64,000 nt of DNA from Dokdonella_A sp963758365 (GCA_963758365.1 CAVWVB010000001.1:1240001-1304000); one strand, 5' to 3'; positions 26,627-36,296 are shown, numbered from the stretch's first letter. Numbers and translations: made by a program. Notes: generated from the letters alone by a model not told the origin.

Positions 26627-29600
26627 ATGACCGCAAAAGGCGCCGCGTCCGACACGGCTGTCGATCCCATCCTCGCCCATCAGTCCAGCCAGTTGAGCGG
26701 TGATGGCTTGCGTGAACTGCAGCGCTTCACGAGTGTGTTCCTGCGGCGTGTTGTCCCCGACGAGCTTGCCATGCGCAGCCCGGCAGCGTGGACTTCGCTG
26801 GTCGAGGCGAGTCTGGCATTCGCGCGCGAGCGCGTTTCCGGCACGGCCAAGGTCAGGGTCATGAATCCGGCGCCTGCGGTTACCGCGAACAAGGCCCGCA
26901 CCGTCGTCGAAGTCATCACCGACGACATGCCCTTCCTGGTCGACTCGGTCGGCATGGCGATAGCACGGCTGGGTTTGCGCGCGCATGCGATCGTGCATCC
27001 GGTGTTCCGGATCGTGCGCGATGCCAAGGGACGCCTCGTGTCGTTCGACGGCCTCGACGGCGACGCGGGCGAGCCCGAGTCGGTCATGCATTTCGAGGTG
27101 GACCGGGTCGCCGATGCCGCGGCCGCCGAGCAGCTCAGGGAAACCGTCGCCGCTGCGCTTGGCGACGTGCGCGAGAGTGTCGCCGACTGGCAGGCCATGC
27201 GCGGACGCATGCTCGCGCTCGCGGACGATCTCGAAAAACGCAAGATGCCGGTGGACGCGGCAGGCGTCGCCGAAGCGCGCGATTTTCTGCGCTGGGTCGC
27301 CGAGGACAACTTCACGTTCCTCGGTTACCGCGAATACAGCGTCGTGCACGCCGATGGCGACGACGTGCTGCAGGCGGTTGACGGTTCCGGGCTCGGCATC
27401 CTGAGGGGTTCCGAGCGCTCGCTTGCACCGCGTTCGCTGCGCACGCTGGTGGCGGCGGAACTCCCCCAGTCCGGTTCCATCGGCGCGATCATCCTGACCA
27501 AGACCAATGCGCGCGCGAGCGTCCATCGTGCCGGATACATGGACTATGTCGGCGTGCTGTCATTCGACGCCGCCGGCGTGCCGATCGGCGAGCAGCGTTT
27601 CCTCGGCCTGTTCACCAGCAGCGCGTACATGACGCGGCCGCAGGACGTGCCGCTGGTTCGACGCAAGGTGGCGACCGTGCTGCAGCGATCCGGGCTGCGC
27701 CGCGACTCGCATTCGGGCAAGGCCCTGCGCAACGTACTCGACCTGCTTCCGCGCGATGAGCTGTTTCAGTGCAGCGACGACGAGTTGCATGACGTGTCGA
27801 TCGGCATCCTCGCGCTGCGCCAGCGTCCGCGTCCGCGCCTGTTCGTGCGCCGCGACAAGTATGGGCGCTTCTATTCCTGCCTCGTGTACGTGCCCCGCGA
27901 CCGCTTCAATACCGAGATCCGCGAGCGCATCGAGGCGATGCTGAACGAGGCATTGCGCGGCGAACGCTCGGATTCGTCGGTGCAGATCGGAGAATCCCCG
28001 CTCGCGCTGGTGCACCTGGTGGTGCGCCCGAAACCCGGCGACGAGGCGAACTACGCGATCGCGGACCTCGAGGCCGGCATCGCGCAGATCGTGCGCAACT
28101 GGCACGAGGAGCTGCGCGAGGCCCTGGTCGAGCGCTACGGCGAGGAAGCCGGCCTCCGGCTTGCCACGACCTACGGACGATCCCTCCCGGCGCGCTATAT
28201 CGAGGACGTCACGCCGCATTATGCGGCCGCAGACATCATGCTCGCCTCGGGCCTGCGCGGCGCCGACGACATCCGACTCAGCCTGTATCGTTCCCAGCGC
28301 CGCCCGGACGCCCTGCATTTCAAGGTCTTCCGCGAATGCGGAGACATCGCGCTTTCGGAGGTGTTGCCGCTGCTCGAGAACCTCGGCCTGCGCGTTCTCA
28401 CGGAACAGCTCTACGAGGTCAAGCTCGAAGACGGACAGCTGCACATCCAGGACATCATCGTGCAGGTCGTGGGTCGCTGCGATTTCGAGATCGACGTCAT
28501 CCGCGCATTGTTCGAGGATGCGTTCGAGCAGATCTGGCGCGGGACCGCGGAGAACGATGCGTTCAACAAATTGATCATCGCCGCGGGCCTCAACTGGCGC
28601 CAGGTGAGCATGTTGCGCGGCTACTGCAAGTACCTGCTGCAGACCGGGGTGACGTTTTCGCAGAGCTACATGGAAGAGACCCTCAATCGCTACCCCGCGA
28701 TCGCGGGCTTGCTGGTCGAGTTGTTCGAGGCGGGTTTCGACCCGCGCCGGGAAGTGGACGAGCCCGCGCTGCTCGAAGACGCGCGCGCTCGGCTCGATCG
28801 CGAGCTGCATACGCTCGTTCCCGATCCGGTGCTGTCGGCGCATCCGTCGCTGATCGAGGACCTCAACGCGGCGCGCGACCGGCCTCGCGCGCAGCAGGTC
28901 GACGCGACGATCGTCGCGATCAAGGCGCTGCTGGACAACGTCACGAGTCTCGACGACGACCGCATCCTGCGCGCATTCCTCGGCGTGATCGGCGCGACGC
29001 TGCGCACGAACCATTTTCAGGATCACGACGGCAGGCCGGCGCCATACCTGAGCTTCAAGTTCGATTCGGCGCGGGTGCCGGACCTGCCCAAACCGCGTCC
29101 GTACCGCGAGATCTTCGTGTACTCGCCGCGCGTCGAGGGCGTGCACCTGCGCTTCGGCGCGGTCGCTCGCGGCGGCTTGCGCTGGTCGGACCGCCGCGAG
29201 GACTTCCGCACCGAAGTGCTGGGCCTCGTCAAGGCACAGATGGTCAAGAACACGGTCATCGTGCCGGTCGGATCGAAGGGCGGTTTCTTCGTCAAGCATC
29301 CGCCTGCGAGCGGTGACCGCGAGGCCGTGCTGGCCGAAGGGATCGCCTGCTACAAGACCTTCATCAACGGACTGCTCGACATCACCGACAATCTCGTCGA
29401 GGGCGTCATCGTGCATCCGCGCGCGGTCGTGCGCCACGATGGCGACGATCCCTACCTCGTGGTCGCCGCCGACAAGGGTACCGCGACGTTTTCAGACATC
29501 GCCAACGCGATCAGCGCCGAGCATGGGTTCTGGCTCGGCGACGCCTTTGCATCTGGCGGCTCGGCTGGCTACGACCACAAGCGCATGGGCATCACCGCGA

Positions 29601-31576
29601 AGGGCGCATGGGAGTCGGTCAAGCGCCACTTCCGCGCGCTCGGCCGCAATTGCCAGGAGCAGGACTTCACCTGCGTTGGCGTCGGCGACATGTCGGGCGA
29701 CGTGTTCGGCAACGGCATGCTGCTTTCCCGCCACATCCGCCTGGTGGCCGCGTTCGACCACCGGCACATCTTCCTCGATCCGAGTCCCGATGCGGAATCC
29801 TCGTTCCGCGAGCGCGAGCGCATGTTCGCCCTTCCGCGTTCGTCGTGGCAGGACTACGACGCGACGCTGATTTCGGCCGGCGGCGGCGTTTTCGCACGTA
29901 CCTCGAAATCGATTCCGGTATCGCCGCAGGCGCGCAAGGCGCTCGGCCTCGACGAGGCGACCGGCACGATGACCTCGTCCGAACTGATGAGCGCGATTCT
30001 CAAGGCGCCCGTCGACCTGCTCTGGAATGGCGGCATCGGTACCTACGTCAAGGCGGAGGCCGAGACCAACGCGGACGTCGGCGATCGCGCCAACAACGCG
30101 CTTCGGGTCAATGGGCGCGAGCTGCGCTGCAAGGTCGTGGGCGAGGGCGGCAACCTCGGTTTGACCCAGAAGGGGCGGATCGAAGCCGCTCTGCATCACG
30201 TTCTGCTGAACACCGACTTCATCGACAACTCGGCAGGGGTCGATACCTCGGACCACGAGGTCAACATCAAGATCCTGCTCAATGAAGCCGTCCGCAACGG
30301 CGACCTCACGCTCGAACAACGCAACCTCCAGCTTGCCGAGATGACCGAAGAGGTCGAGCGCCTCGTACTCGCCGACAACTACCGGCAGAACCAGGCGATT
30401 ACGGTCATGGAACACATGTCGGTGCAGCGGATCGGGTCGAATGCGCATTTCATCCGGACCCTGGAAGCTGAAGGCCTGCTCGACCGCCAGATCGAATCGT
30501 TGCCCGGCGATGCGGAACTCGAGGAGCGCAAGACACGCCATCTCGGTCTTACCCGGCCCGAACTTTCGGTTTTGCTGTCGTACTCGAAGATCAAGCTCTA
30601 TCAGCAACTCGTCGATTCGGATGTCCCCGAGGACCCGCATCTTTCCAAGGAGCTCGTCCGCTATTTCCCGGAACCTCTGCGCAAGAGTTACGCCGAGCAC
30701 ATGCAGCGCCACCGGCTGAAGCGCGAGATCATTGCGACCGCGGTGACCAATTCGATGGTCAATCGCATGGATGCGACGTTCGTTCTGCGCATGCATGAAG
30801 ACACCGGCCAGTCGCCTGCGTCGATCGCCAAGGCCTACTCGGCCATCCGCGAAGTGATGGACGCACGCGAGCTCTGGGCGGAGATCGAAGCGCTCGATGG
30901 CGTGGTTGCCGAAGCCGTGCAGATCGACGCGTTGCTCAAGGTCTGGGACCTGCTGCGCAACCTGACCCGCTGGCTGCTCAATCATCGCGGCGCAGATCTC
31001 GATATTGCAGGTATCGTCGCGCGCTATGCCCCGGGCGTACTGCAGCTGCGCGGAGCCCTGCCACGCGTTCTGACTTCGACGGGACGCGCCGATTACGATG
31101 TCGACGTCGAGAAGTGGCAGGGCCTGGACATCCCGGAGCGGCTCGCGCAGCGACTCGCTGCGATTCCCGTCCTCGGTGCCGCGTTCGATATTGCCGAGGT
31201 AGCACTGGAAAGCGGCGAAGCGGTCGACCGCGTGGCGGCGGTGTTCTTCGAACTGGGACAGGCTCTCGATATCGACGGCTTGCGGCGCCAGGTCGAAAAC
31301 CTCAAGGTCGACAGCCGCTGGCACGCGCAGGCTCGAGGTTCGTTGCGCGATGAACTGGCCGCCCAGCATCGCGCCCTGGCGACGCAGATCCTCGCTGCCG
31401 CGAATCCCTCCGAGCCGCATCCGGTCGCACGCTGGCTCGAGCGCGAGGATCCGACGCTGAAATTCACGCTCGGCCTGCTCGAGGAGATCCGCAGCCAGAA
31501 GGTCGACTATCCGATCGCCTCGGTGGCATTGCGGCGATTCGCGCAGCTCGTGCAATCCGTAGCGAAGGCGGCCTAG
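26627..31576 (+). CDS. gdhB: NAD-specific glutamate dehydrogenase, large 180-kDa class
   Basis: Oxidatively deaminates glutamate to 2-oxoglutarate with NAD+; in bacteria this class is mainly catabolic. At 1649 residues it matches the L_180 subfamily (Pseudomonas GdhB, Streptomyces). The long N-terminal ACT-like regulatory region includes 'DDMPFLVDSVGMAIAR' and 'DNFTFLGYREY'. The catalytic region starts near residue 800 with 'SPRVEGVHLRFGAVARGGLRWSDR' and continues with 'VPVGSKGGFFVK' and 'FGNGMLLSRHIRLVAAFDHRHIFLDP'. The nucleotide-binding block 'CKVVGEGGNLGLTQKGRIE' follows. I use ATG 26627; the frame is open far upstream but without homology. NAD kinase lies 89 bases downstream. Confidence 0.93.
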   Translation: MTAKGAASDTAVDPILAHQSSQLSGDGLRELQRFTSVFLRRVVPDELAMRSPAAWTSLVEASLAFARERVSGTAKVRVMNPAPAVTANKARTVVEVITDDMPFLVDSVGMAIARLGLRAHAIVHPVFRIVRDAKGRLVSFDGLDGDAGEPESVMHFEVDRVADAAAAEQLRETVAAALGDVRESVADWQAMRGRMLALADDLEKRKMPVDAAGVAEARDFLRWVAEDNFTFLGYREYSVVHADGDDVLQAVDGSGLGILRGSERSLAPRSLRTLVAAELPQSGSIGAIILTKTNARASVHRAGYMDYVGVLSFDAAGVPIGEQRFLGLFTSSAYMTRPQDVPLVRRKVATVLQRSGLRRDSHSGKALRNVLDLLPRDELFQCSDDELHDVSIGILALRQRPRPRLFVRRDKYGRFYSCLVYVPRDRFNTEIRERIEAMLNEALRGERSDSSVQIGESPLALVHLVVRPKPGDEANYAIADLEAGIAQIVRNWHEELREALVERYGEEAGLRLATTYGRSLPARYIEDVTPHYAAADIMLASGLRGADDIRLSLYRSQRRPDALHFKVFRECGDIALSEVLPLLENLGLRVLTEQLYEVKLEDGQLHIQDIIVQVVGRCDFEIDVIRALFEDAFEQIWRGTAENDAFNKLIIAAGLNWRQVSMLRGYCKYLLQTGVTFSQSYMEETLNRYPAIAGLLVELFEAGFDPRREVDEPALLEDARARLDRELHTLVPDPVLSAHPSLIEDLNAARDRPRAQQVDATIVAIKALLDNVTSLDDDRILRAFLGVIGATLRTNHFQDHDGRPAPYLSFKFDSARVPDLPKPRPYREIFVYSPRVEGVHLRFGAVARGGLRWSDRREDFRTEVLGLVKAQMVKNTVIVPVGSKGGFFVKHPPASGDREAVLAEGIACYKTFINGLLDITDNLVEGVIVHPRAVVRHDGDDPYLVVAADKGTATFSDIANAISAEHGFWLGDAFASGGSAGYDHKRMGITAKGAWESVKRHFRALGRNCQEQDFTCVGVGDMSGDVFGNGMLLSRHIRLVAAFDHRHIFLDPSPDAESSFRERERMFALPRSSWQDYDATLISAGGGVFARTSKSIPVSPQARKALGLDEATGTMTSSELMSAILKAPVDLLWNGGIGTYVKAEAETNADVGDRANNALRVNGRELRCKVVGEGGNLGLTQKGRIEAALHHVLLNTDFIDNSAGVDTSDHEVNIKILLNEAVRNGDLTLEQRNLQLAEMTEEVERLVLADNYRQNQAITVMEHMSVQRIGSNAHFIRTLEAEGLLDRQIESLPGDAELEERKTRHLGLTRPELSVLLSYSKIKLYQQLVDSDVPEDPHLSKELVRYFPEPLRKSYAEHMQRHRLKREIIATAVTNSMVNRMDATFVLRMHEDTGQSPASIAKAYSAIREVMDARELWAEIEALDGVVAEAVQIDALLKVWDLLRNLTRWLLNHRGADLDIAGIVARYAPGVLQLRGALPRVLTSTGRADYDVDVEKWQGLDIPERLAQRLAAIPVLGAAFDIAEVALESGEAVDRVAAVFFELGQALDIDGLRRQVENLKVDSRWHAQARGSLRDELAAQHRALATQILAAANPSEPHPVARWLEREDPTLKFTLGLLEEIRSQKVDYPIASVALRRFAQLVQSVAKAA

Positions 31577-31665
31577 GGAGTGGAAAAGCCGCAACCCGTA
31601 ACCAGCACCGGAGGCAACGGCGTGCCGCGCGCGTCGCGGATTCCGACCGTCCCGGCCGCGCGTCG

Positions 31666-32430
31666 ATGAGCCTGCGCATCGCGTTCGTGGCCAGCCTGTC
31701 CGAAGAAGCGCAGGCAGCACGCGCGGAACTCGCAACGCGCTACGGCGATGCGCGGGTCGAGGACGCCGAGGTGGTCGTCGCGCTCGGCGGCGACGGCTTC
31801 ATGCTGCGCACGCTGCATCGGCACATGGCACATGGCCTGCCGGTTTACGGAATGAAGCTCGGCACGGTCGGATTCCTGATGAACCAGTACGGCGTGTCGG
31901 ACCTGATCGAGAGGATCCGGCGTGCCCGCAAGAATGTACTGCGTCCGCTGCTCATGGAAGCGGCCAGCGAGTCGGGAAGCACCGCGTCGGCACTTGCGTT
32001 CAACGAGGTCTCGCTGCTGCGCCAGACCAAGCAGGCCGCGCATGTACGCGTCTCGCTGAATGGTGTCGTCAAGATCGAGGAACTGATCTGCGATGGCATC
32101 CTCGTCTCCACGACAGCGGGTTCGACCGCGTACAACCTGTCCGCGCACGGCCCGATCCTGCCGCTCGGATCGCAGCTGCTCGCGATGACGCCGATCAGCC
32201 CGTTCCGGCCGCGTCGCTGGCGCGGGGCGATCCTGCCGGCGGTGACGGAAGTGAAGTTCGAGATCCTCGATCCATACAAGCGGCCGGTCAGCGCGACCGC
32301 CGATTCGACCGAGGTGCGCGACGTCATCGAAGTGAACATACGCGAGTCGAGCGAACAGACCATGACCCTGCTGTTCGATCCGGAACACAATCTCGAGGAA
32401 CGCATCCTCAACGAACAGTTCGAGCTCTAG
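31666..32430 (+). CDS. nadK: NAD kinase
   Basis: Phosphorylates NAD+ to NADP+ using ATP or polyphosphate. The 254 residues are typical of the short gammaproteobacterial form. The catalytic GGDG motif is at residues 41-44 ('VVVALGGDGFML'). 'GMKLGTVGFLMN' and 'DGILVSTTAGSTAYNLSAHGPIL' are the NAD-binding blocks, and 'FNEVSLLRQ' matches the conserved NE/D motif. The 89-base gap from the NAD-glutamate dehydrogenase gene carries no visible terminator, so read-through is possible. Confidence 0.93.
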   Translation: MSLRIAFVASLSEEAQAARAELATRYGDARVEDAEVVVALGGDGFMLRTLHRHMAHGLPVYGMKLGTVGFLMNQYGVSDLIERIRRARKNVLRPLLMEAASESGSTASALAFNEVSLLRQTKQAAHVRVSLNGVVKIEELICDGILVSTTAGSTAYNLSAHGPILPLGSQLLAMTPISPFRPRRWRGAILPAVTEVKFEILDPYKRPVSATADSTEVRDVIEVNIRESSEQTMTLLFDPEHNLEERILNEQFEL

Positions 32431-32678
32431 CCGGGCGCTGAAAGCCCCTCTGCGGAATGCCGGTACGCATTGCACGGGGTTCGATCGAGCCAGCGATCGA
32501 CAGCCTCGACGCGTCCCTGCGCTTCGCCCGTCGCCGAAGCTCAGGGCCGGCATCGCGGACCGGATTTGCCGGCTGCCAAGCCGGCGCGAACAGCCAAGGT
32601 CGAAGAGCGAGCCGCGGGGTGCGGCGGGGAAAAAAAATCCAGGACGGACTTTTTCAGCATCCTGCTAGGCTTGCGCGC

Positions 32679-33803
32679 ATGCGTGCGCTCCATTTGCTCG
32701 TGATATCGACCGTGCTGCTCGCTCAGGCGGGATGTACGACCCTCGGCTACTACGCGCACGTGACCGGCGGGCAGATCGCGTTGCTCGCGCATCGCAAGCC
32801 GATCGCGCGGATTCTTGCCGATCCGCATGGCGATCCCGCGTTGCAGGCGCGCCTGACCCAGGCCCGCGCGGCGCGGCAGTTCGCTTCGACGCGCCTCGAC
32901 CTGCCGCGCAACCGCAGCTACACGAGTTATGTCGCGCTGGATCGCCCATACGTGACCTGGAACGTGTTCGCGACCGCCGAGTTCTCGATCGAACCCGAGC
33001 TGCACTGCTTTCCGTTCGCCGGATGCGTAGCGTATCTCGGCTTCTTCGACCGAGCGCGCGCCGGACGCGCAGCCGCCCGGTTGCAGAGGGCCGGCGAAGA
33101 CACCGCAGTCGAGGGAGCGGCCGCATATTCGACACTCGGCTGGTTCGCCGACCCGATCCTGTCCAGCATGCTGCGATGGGACGACGACGAGCTGGATGCG
33201 GTGATCTTCCATGAGCTCGCGCACCAGCAGCTTTACGTGAAAGGGGATACCGCCTTCAACGAGTCGTGGGCGACCTTCGTGCAGGACGAGGGTCTGCGCG
33301 AATGGCGTGCCGAGCGCGGTTTTCCCGCGACCGATGCCGGGCTCGCCGCCAGACGCGCCGACGCCGAGTTCACGCGCCTCGTGCTGGATCTGCGTCGCCG
33401 CCTCGGCGCGCTTTACCAGCGCGACTTGCCGGCTCGAAGCATGCGCGCGGCCAAGCGGGCCGAGATCGATGGATTTCGCGCCCGCTATGCGCAACTTCGA
33501 CGCAACGGGCTGGCCGGCGACAGCCGTCGCGATGCCTGGGTCGCCGCGCCGATCAACAATGCGAAGCTGGCACCGTTTGGACTCTACGACGCCTGGGTGC
33601 CCGCGTTCGCAAAATTGTTCGCGGGCTCGGGTCGGCGCTGGCCGACGTTTCACTCGTGCGTACGCGCGATCGCGCATCTGGCCCGCGCGCAACGCGACGC
33701 CTTGCTTGACCGGCTCGTGTCAAGCAACGCCGCCGAGACGGCGCAGTGGCCTTCCGCGTGCCCGGTCCCGGGCGTGGACCGGCCATTGCGCGGCCACGAC
33801 TGA
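32679..33803 (+). CDS. Zinc aminopeptidase-like lipoprotein (PF10023 type)
   Basis: 374 residues with a lipoprotein signal (LLAQAGC, lipidated Cys at residue 19). The gluzincin motif H178-ELAH-182 sits in 'DAVIFHELAHQQLYVKGD', with a probable third ligand in 'FNESWATFVQDEGLREW'. Together with 'NRSYTSYVALDRPYVTWNVFA', this matches the bacterial putative aminopeptidase family. The substrate has not been established as far as I know. A TAGGCT box at 32666-32671, 7 bases before the ATG, suggests a very short or absent leader. The 248 bases upstream hold no gene, only a run of eight A at about 32631-32638. Confidence 0.82.
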   Translation: MRALHLLVISTVLLAQAGCTTLGYYAHVTGGQIALLAHRKPIARILADPHGDPALQARLTQARAARQFASTRLDLPRNRSYTSYVALDRPYVTWNVFATAEFSIEPELHCFPFAGCVAYLGFFDRARAGRAAARLQRAGEDTAVEGAAAYSTLGWFADPILSSMLRWDDDELDAVIFHELAHQQLYVKGDTAFNESWATFVQDEGLREWRAERGFPATDAGLAARRADAEFTRLVLDLRRRLGALYQRDLPARSMRAAKRAEIDGFRARYAQLRRNGLAGDSRRDAWVAAPINNAKLAPFGLYDAWVPAFAKLFAGSGRRWPTFHSCVRAIAHLARAQRDALLDRLVSSNAAETAQWPSACPVPGVDRPLRGHD

Positions 33804-33809
33804 TTCACG

Positions 33810-34130
33810 TCAGGGCGAATTCGCCCAGCGCTGGTACTCGGACTTTGAGATGCGCCCGTCGCGATTCGCATCGGCATGGATGAAATCGTTGGCCAGCGGC
33901 GGGTAGGCTGCCGCCTCGTCGCGGCTGATGTAACCATCGCCGCTCGCCGCGAGCTGGGCAAATGGCGGCGGCGGGCCGTAGTCGCGCGGGCTCGGTTGCC
34001 CGCTGTTCACGGTCAGCTCGCCCTCGGGTGTCTTGAAGGTCGTTGTCTGCGTGTCTTGCGCTCCCGCGGTCGCAAGGACCGCGGTGCCGAACAGCGGAAT
34101 GGTCGCCAGGACCAGTGCAATGGCTTTCAT
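33810..34130 (-). CDS. Small secreted EF-hand protein
   Basis: 106 residues from ATG 34130, with a Sec signal peptide (residues 1-24, cleavage near TAGA). It holds two EF-hand-like loops. The second, 'DANRDGRISKSEYQRW', is a canonical calcium-binding loop with Asp at 1, 3 and 5 and Glu at 12. The first ('ASGDGYISRDEAAAY') is shortened. Such proteins usually bind calcium in the periplasm, with no specific partner known. The gene converges on the aminopeptidase gene with a 6-base gap; the palindrome GGGCGAATTCGCCC at its 3' end may serve as a hairpin for both strands. Confidence 0.8.
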   Translation of the reverse strand: MKAIALVLATIPLFGTAVLATAGAQDTQTTTFKTPEGELTVNSGQPSPRDYGPPPPFAQLAASGDGYISRDEAAAYPPLANDFIHADANRDGRISKSEYQRWANSP

Positions 34131-34296
34131 GGCTTCACCTTCGAAAGGGACCGGATCGCCCCCAGCGATGTGCGGATGCCGGAAGCGTCGGGAATCATCG
34201 CGCCGCAATGATTAACCGCCGCATACCACGAATCCGCGACGCAGGAACTGACAGACCGGGGTGCATGCGGAACAATGCGGCATGTGCCCGCATCGC

Positions 34297-35448
34297 ATGA
34301 TTCAGATCGGCCGGACCTCCATCGCGGCAGCCGCGTTGGCCGCGGTCGCCTCGATCACCGGTTGCGGTCCCGCCCCTGCGCCGGCCCCCGAGGCTACCGC
34401 CGTCGCGGCGCCATCGGCGCCCGCGTCCTCCGCGGCGCTCGCCACCACGACAGTTGCGACCGCCCATGAGCCGGTGGCAGTCCATGCGCAATCGCAGCCC
34501 GAGGATCACCCGCGCCCGTTGCCGGACGGCGCCTGCCGCGCGCAAGCCACGAGCGACGCCGCGACGCCGGCGCTTGCGGTCCATCGCTGGGTCGACGCAT
34601 ACGGGATAAGGCATTACTCGGATCATGCGCCCGTGGATCATGTTACGGCGCACCGCATCATCGAAGTTTCCGGAGTGCCGCCGATTCGCGTTCAGGCCAC
34701 CGGCTACGATGTGGACTTGCCCGAGCAGTTTCAGCAGCGCGCGGTTGCCGATGCGCTCGGAGTGCAGCGTGTCCTGCACGATGCGCTCGGGGTTGCGGCA
34801 CCGCGCAATCTGACCCTGCATGTCGTGTTCGTGAGTTCCGCGCAGGCGTACGCAGGCATGCTCGACGATCCGCTGCTCGCGACTTCGGCGGGCGCCTATT
34901 CACCCGCTCGCCGCACGATCTATGTGCGCAGGCAGGTCAATGATGAAGCGAGCATGACGGTTGTACGCCACGAGATCACCCATGCGCTCGTGCACGAGGC
35001 GATCGGAAGCCTGCCGACGCCGTTGAACGAAGGGCTGGCCGAATACTTCGGTCGCTACCGGATCGAGGGACTCGGTGGCCAGATCGATATCGGTGCCGGG
35101 CGCGCGTCGATCATCGCAGCCGCACCGTCGGGCGACGGCACCGAGGCGCTCGTGGACCTGATCGCGCGCGAGGACTCGGCGTTCTACGCTGCCTCGGCAA
35201 ATACGGCGCATGCGTCGACGAGGGAACAGCGCTACGTGCGCGCCTACGCCCTGGTCGCGCTGCTGATGCGTGATGCGCAGGGCCGCGCCGCGCTCGCGGC
35301 GGTGCTCGCCGCCCAGCGCGCGGATCCCTGCACGCCGGTTCGTGTCGAGGAGATTCTCGAACGTTCGTTCAAAGGGGGGCTGCGGGCCCTGGCTGGGGAC
35401 TGGGCCGGATTCATGCGCGACCCGCCATCCGACGTGCGCGCCTACTGA
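34297..35448 (+). CDS. Lipoprotein with DUF4124-like domain and gluzincin protease domain
   Basis: 383 residues from ATG 34297 (alternative starts are 34282 and GTG 34261). The lipobox is ITGC with Cys23. An Ala/Pro-rich linker (24-85) follows, then a DUF4124-type segment 'AVHRWVDAYGIRHYSDHAP' (about 102-120). The C-terminal metalloprotease domain has H225-EITH-229 in 'VVRHEITHALVHEAIG', and 'PLNEGLAEYFGRY' supplies the third ligand Glu, as in DUF1570-like peptidases. It is probably an envelope-located protease of unknown substrate. The 209 bases downstream contain the cold-shock gene's promoter. Confidence 0.75.
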   Translation: MIQIGRTSIAAAALAAVASITGCGPAPAPAPEATAVAAPSAPASSAALATTTVATAHEPVAVHAQSQPEDHPRPLPDGACRAQATSDAATPALAVHRWVDAYGIRHYSDHAPVDHVTAHRIIEVSGVPPIRVQATGYDVDLPEQFQQRAVADALGVQRVLHDALGVAAPRNLTLHVVFVSSAQAYAGMLDDPLLATSAGAYSPARRTIYVRRQVNDEASMTVVRHEITHALVHEAIGSLPTPLNEGLAEYFGRYRIEGLGGQIDIGAGRASIIAAAPSGDGTEALVDLIAREDSAFYAASANTAHASTREQRYVRAYALVALLMRDAQGRAALAAVLAAQRADPCTPVRVEEILERSFKGGLRALAGDWAGFMRDPPSDVRAY

Positions 35449-35493
35449 TCGCGACCGTTTGACGGCAGGCCGTGACCGCCGCGCCCGGCCGCC

Positions 35494-35521
35494 TTGTACT
35501 GCGCATCGACTCGGGTAGACT
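35494..35521 (+). promoter_or_regulatory. Sigma-70 promoter of the cold-shock gene
   Basis: TTGTAC (35494-35499) and TAGACT (35516-35521) are 16 bases apart. The predicted start, near 35528, gives a 5' leader of about 130 bases before the cold-shock gene, the length range in which cspA-type leaders act as RNA thermosensors. Confidence 0.5.
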
Positions 35522-35657
35522 CGCAGGGCTGCGTGCGCACGGGGCGACCATTCGCCGAAATGCCGATGGCGGTCGACATCGGTTCTGCGGTGCGCGCCAG
35601 TGGACTGACATTCTCTTGGGGATCGACCGTTCAGATCATTGCCACGTGGAGTCTTTC

Positions 35658-35870
35658 ATGTCGGATCGTCAGGTGGGCACCGTCAAGTGGTTCAACGAGA
35701 GCAAGGGCTTCGGCTTCATCAGTCGTGAGGATGGACCGGACGTGTTCGTGCACTTTCGCGCGATTACCGGCACCGGCTTCAGGACACTGCAGGAAGGCCA
35801 AAAAGTGAGCTTTCGCGTCGTCGAAGGCCAGAAGGGCCTGCAGGCCGAAGAGGTCACCCCCGCGACCTGA
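35658..35870 (+). CDS. Cold-shock protein, CspA family
   Basis: A 70-residue single OB-fold. The RNP1 block 'KGFGFISRE' (16-24) and the RNP2 block 'DVFVHFRAI' (28-36) carry the aromatic and basic residues that bind single-stranded RNA and DNA. 'GTVKWFNESKGFGFI' is the classical opening. It acts as an RNA chaperone in the cytosol. The next gene, 165 bases downstream, encodes an RRM protein, so two small RNA binders sit in a row. Confidence 0.95.
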   Translation: MSDRQVGTVKWFNESKGFGFISREDGPDVFVHFRAITGTGFRTLQEGQKVSFRVVEGQKGLQAEEVTPAT

Positions 35871-35901
35871 GTCGTGCGCGTTCCCGCGAAGCGCCCCTCG
35901 C

Positions 35902-35998
35902 GCACGTGCTGCGTCCCGCAGCGCCTGCGCGCGTGTTTGTCGAGGCCTTGGAAAGGGTCGGATCGGCCCCATGTGCGATGATTCGACGCAGCACGTGC
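35902..35998. repeat. 12-base inverted repeat in the leader of the RRM gene
   Basis: GCACGTGCTGCG (35902-35913) is the exact reverse complement of CGCAGCACGTGC (35987-35998), 73 bases apart. In RNA it would close a large stem-loop that contains a small internal hairpin (GCTGCG-TCC-CGCAGC near 35908-35922). The outer stem ends 37 bases before the RRM gene's start codon. Confidence 0.55.
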
Positions 35999-36035
35999 GG
36001 GATGCAGCGCATGGCGGCCACAAGGAGAACCTCGA

Positions 36036-36296
36036 ATGTTGACCCTGAATGTGCGTGGACTACCGCGCAGCGCGACCGAAAATTCCGTGACCGAACTGTT
36101 CACGAGGTACGGGCGCGTGCACAAGCTCAAACTTGCGACGGACCCGTTCAAGAATGAATGTCGCGGTTTTGCCGAACTCGCAATGGAAGGGCACGAAGCG
36201 CGCGCCGCGATCGCGAGTCTGGATGGATCCACCCAGGACGGTGCGACCTTGCGGGTGGGACTCGCAAGCGACCGGCCACAACGCGGTCGCCGCTGA
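36036..36296 (+). CDS. Small RRM-type RNA-binding protein
   Basis: An 86-residue single RRM domain. The RNP2-like strand is 'LTLNVRGLP' (2-10) and the RNP1-like block is 'CRGFAELAM' (about 42-50), where the usual K/R-G-F/Y-G/A-F pattern has lost one aromatic residue. A strong ribosome-binding site (AAGGAG) lies 9 bases before the ATG. Bacterial stand-alone RRMs resemble plant glycine-rich RNA-binding proteins and are often cold-induced. Its place after a cold-shock gene supports that role, which remains an inference. Confidence 0.85.
   Translation: MLTLNVRGLPRSATENSVTELFTRYGRVHKLKLATDPFKNECRGFAELAMEGHEARAAIASLDGSTQDGATLRVGLASDRPQRGRR

Noticed and set aside
29492..31735. A 747-codon open frame antisense to the end of the glutamate dehydrogenase gene (also 27560-29437)
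   Set aside because: Both are mirror frames of a well-conserved coding region, with no domains.
32595..32650. GC hairpin (GCCGC/GCGGC) next to a run of eight A as a terminator
   Set aside because: On the + strand the hairpin is followed by A, not T; on the minus strand the T run precedes the hairpin. Neither orientation fits an intrinsic terminator.
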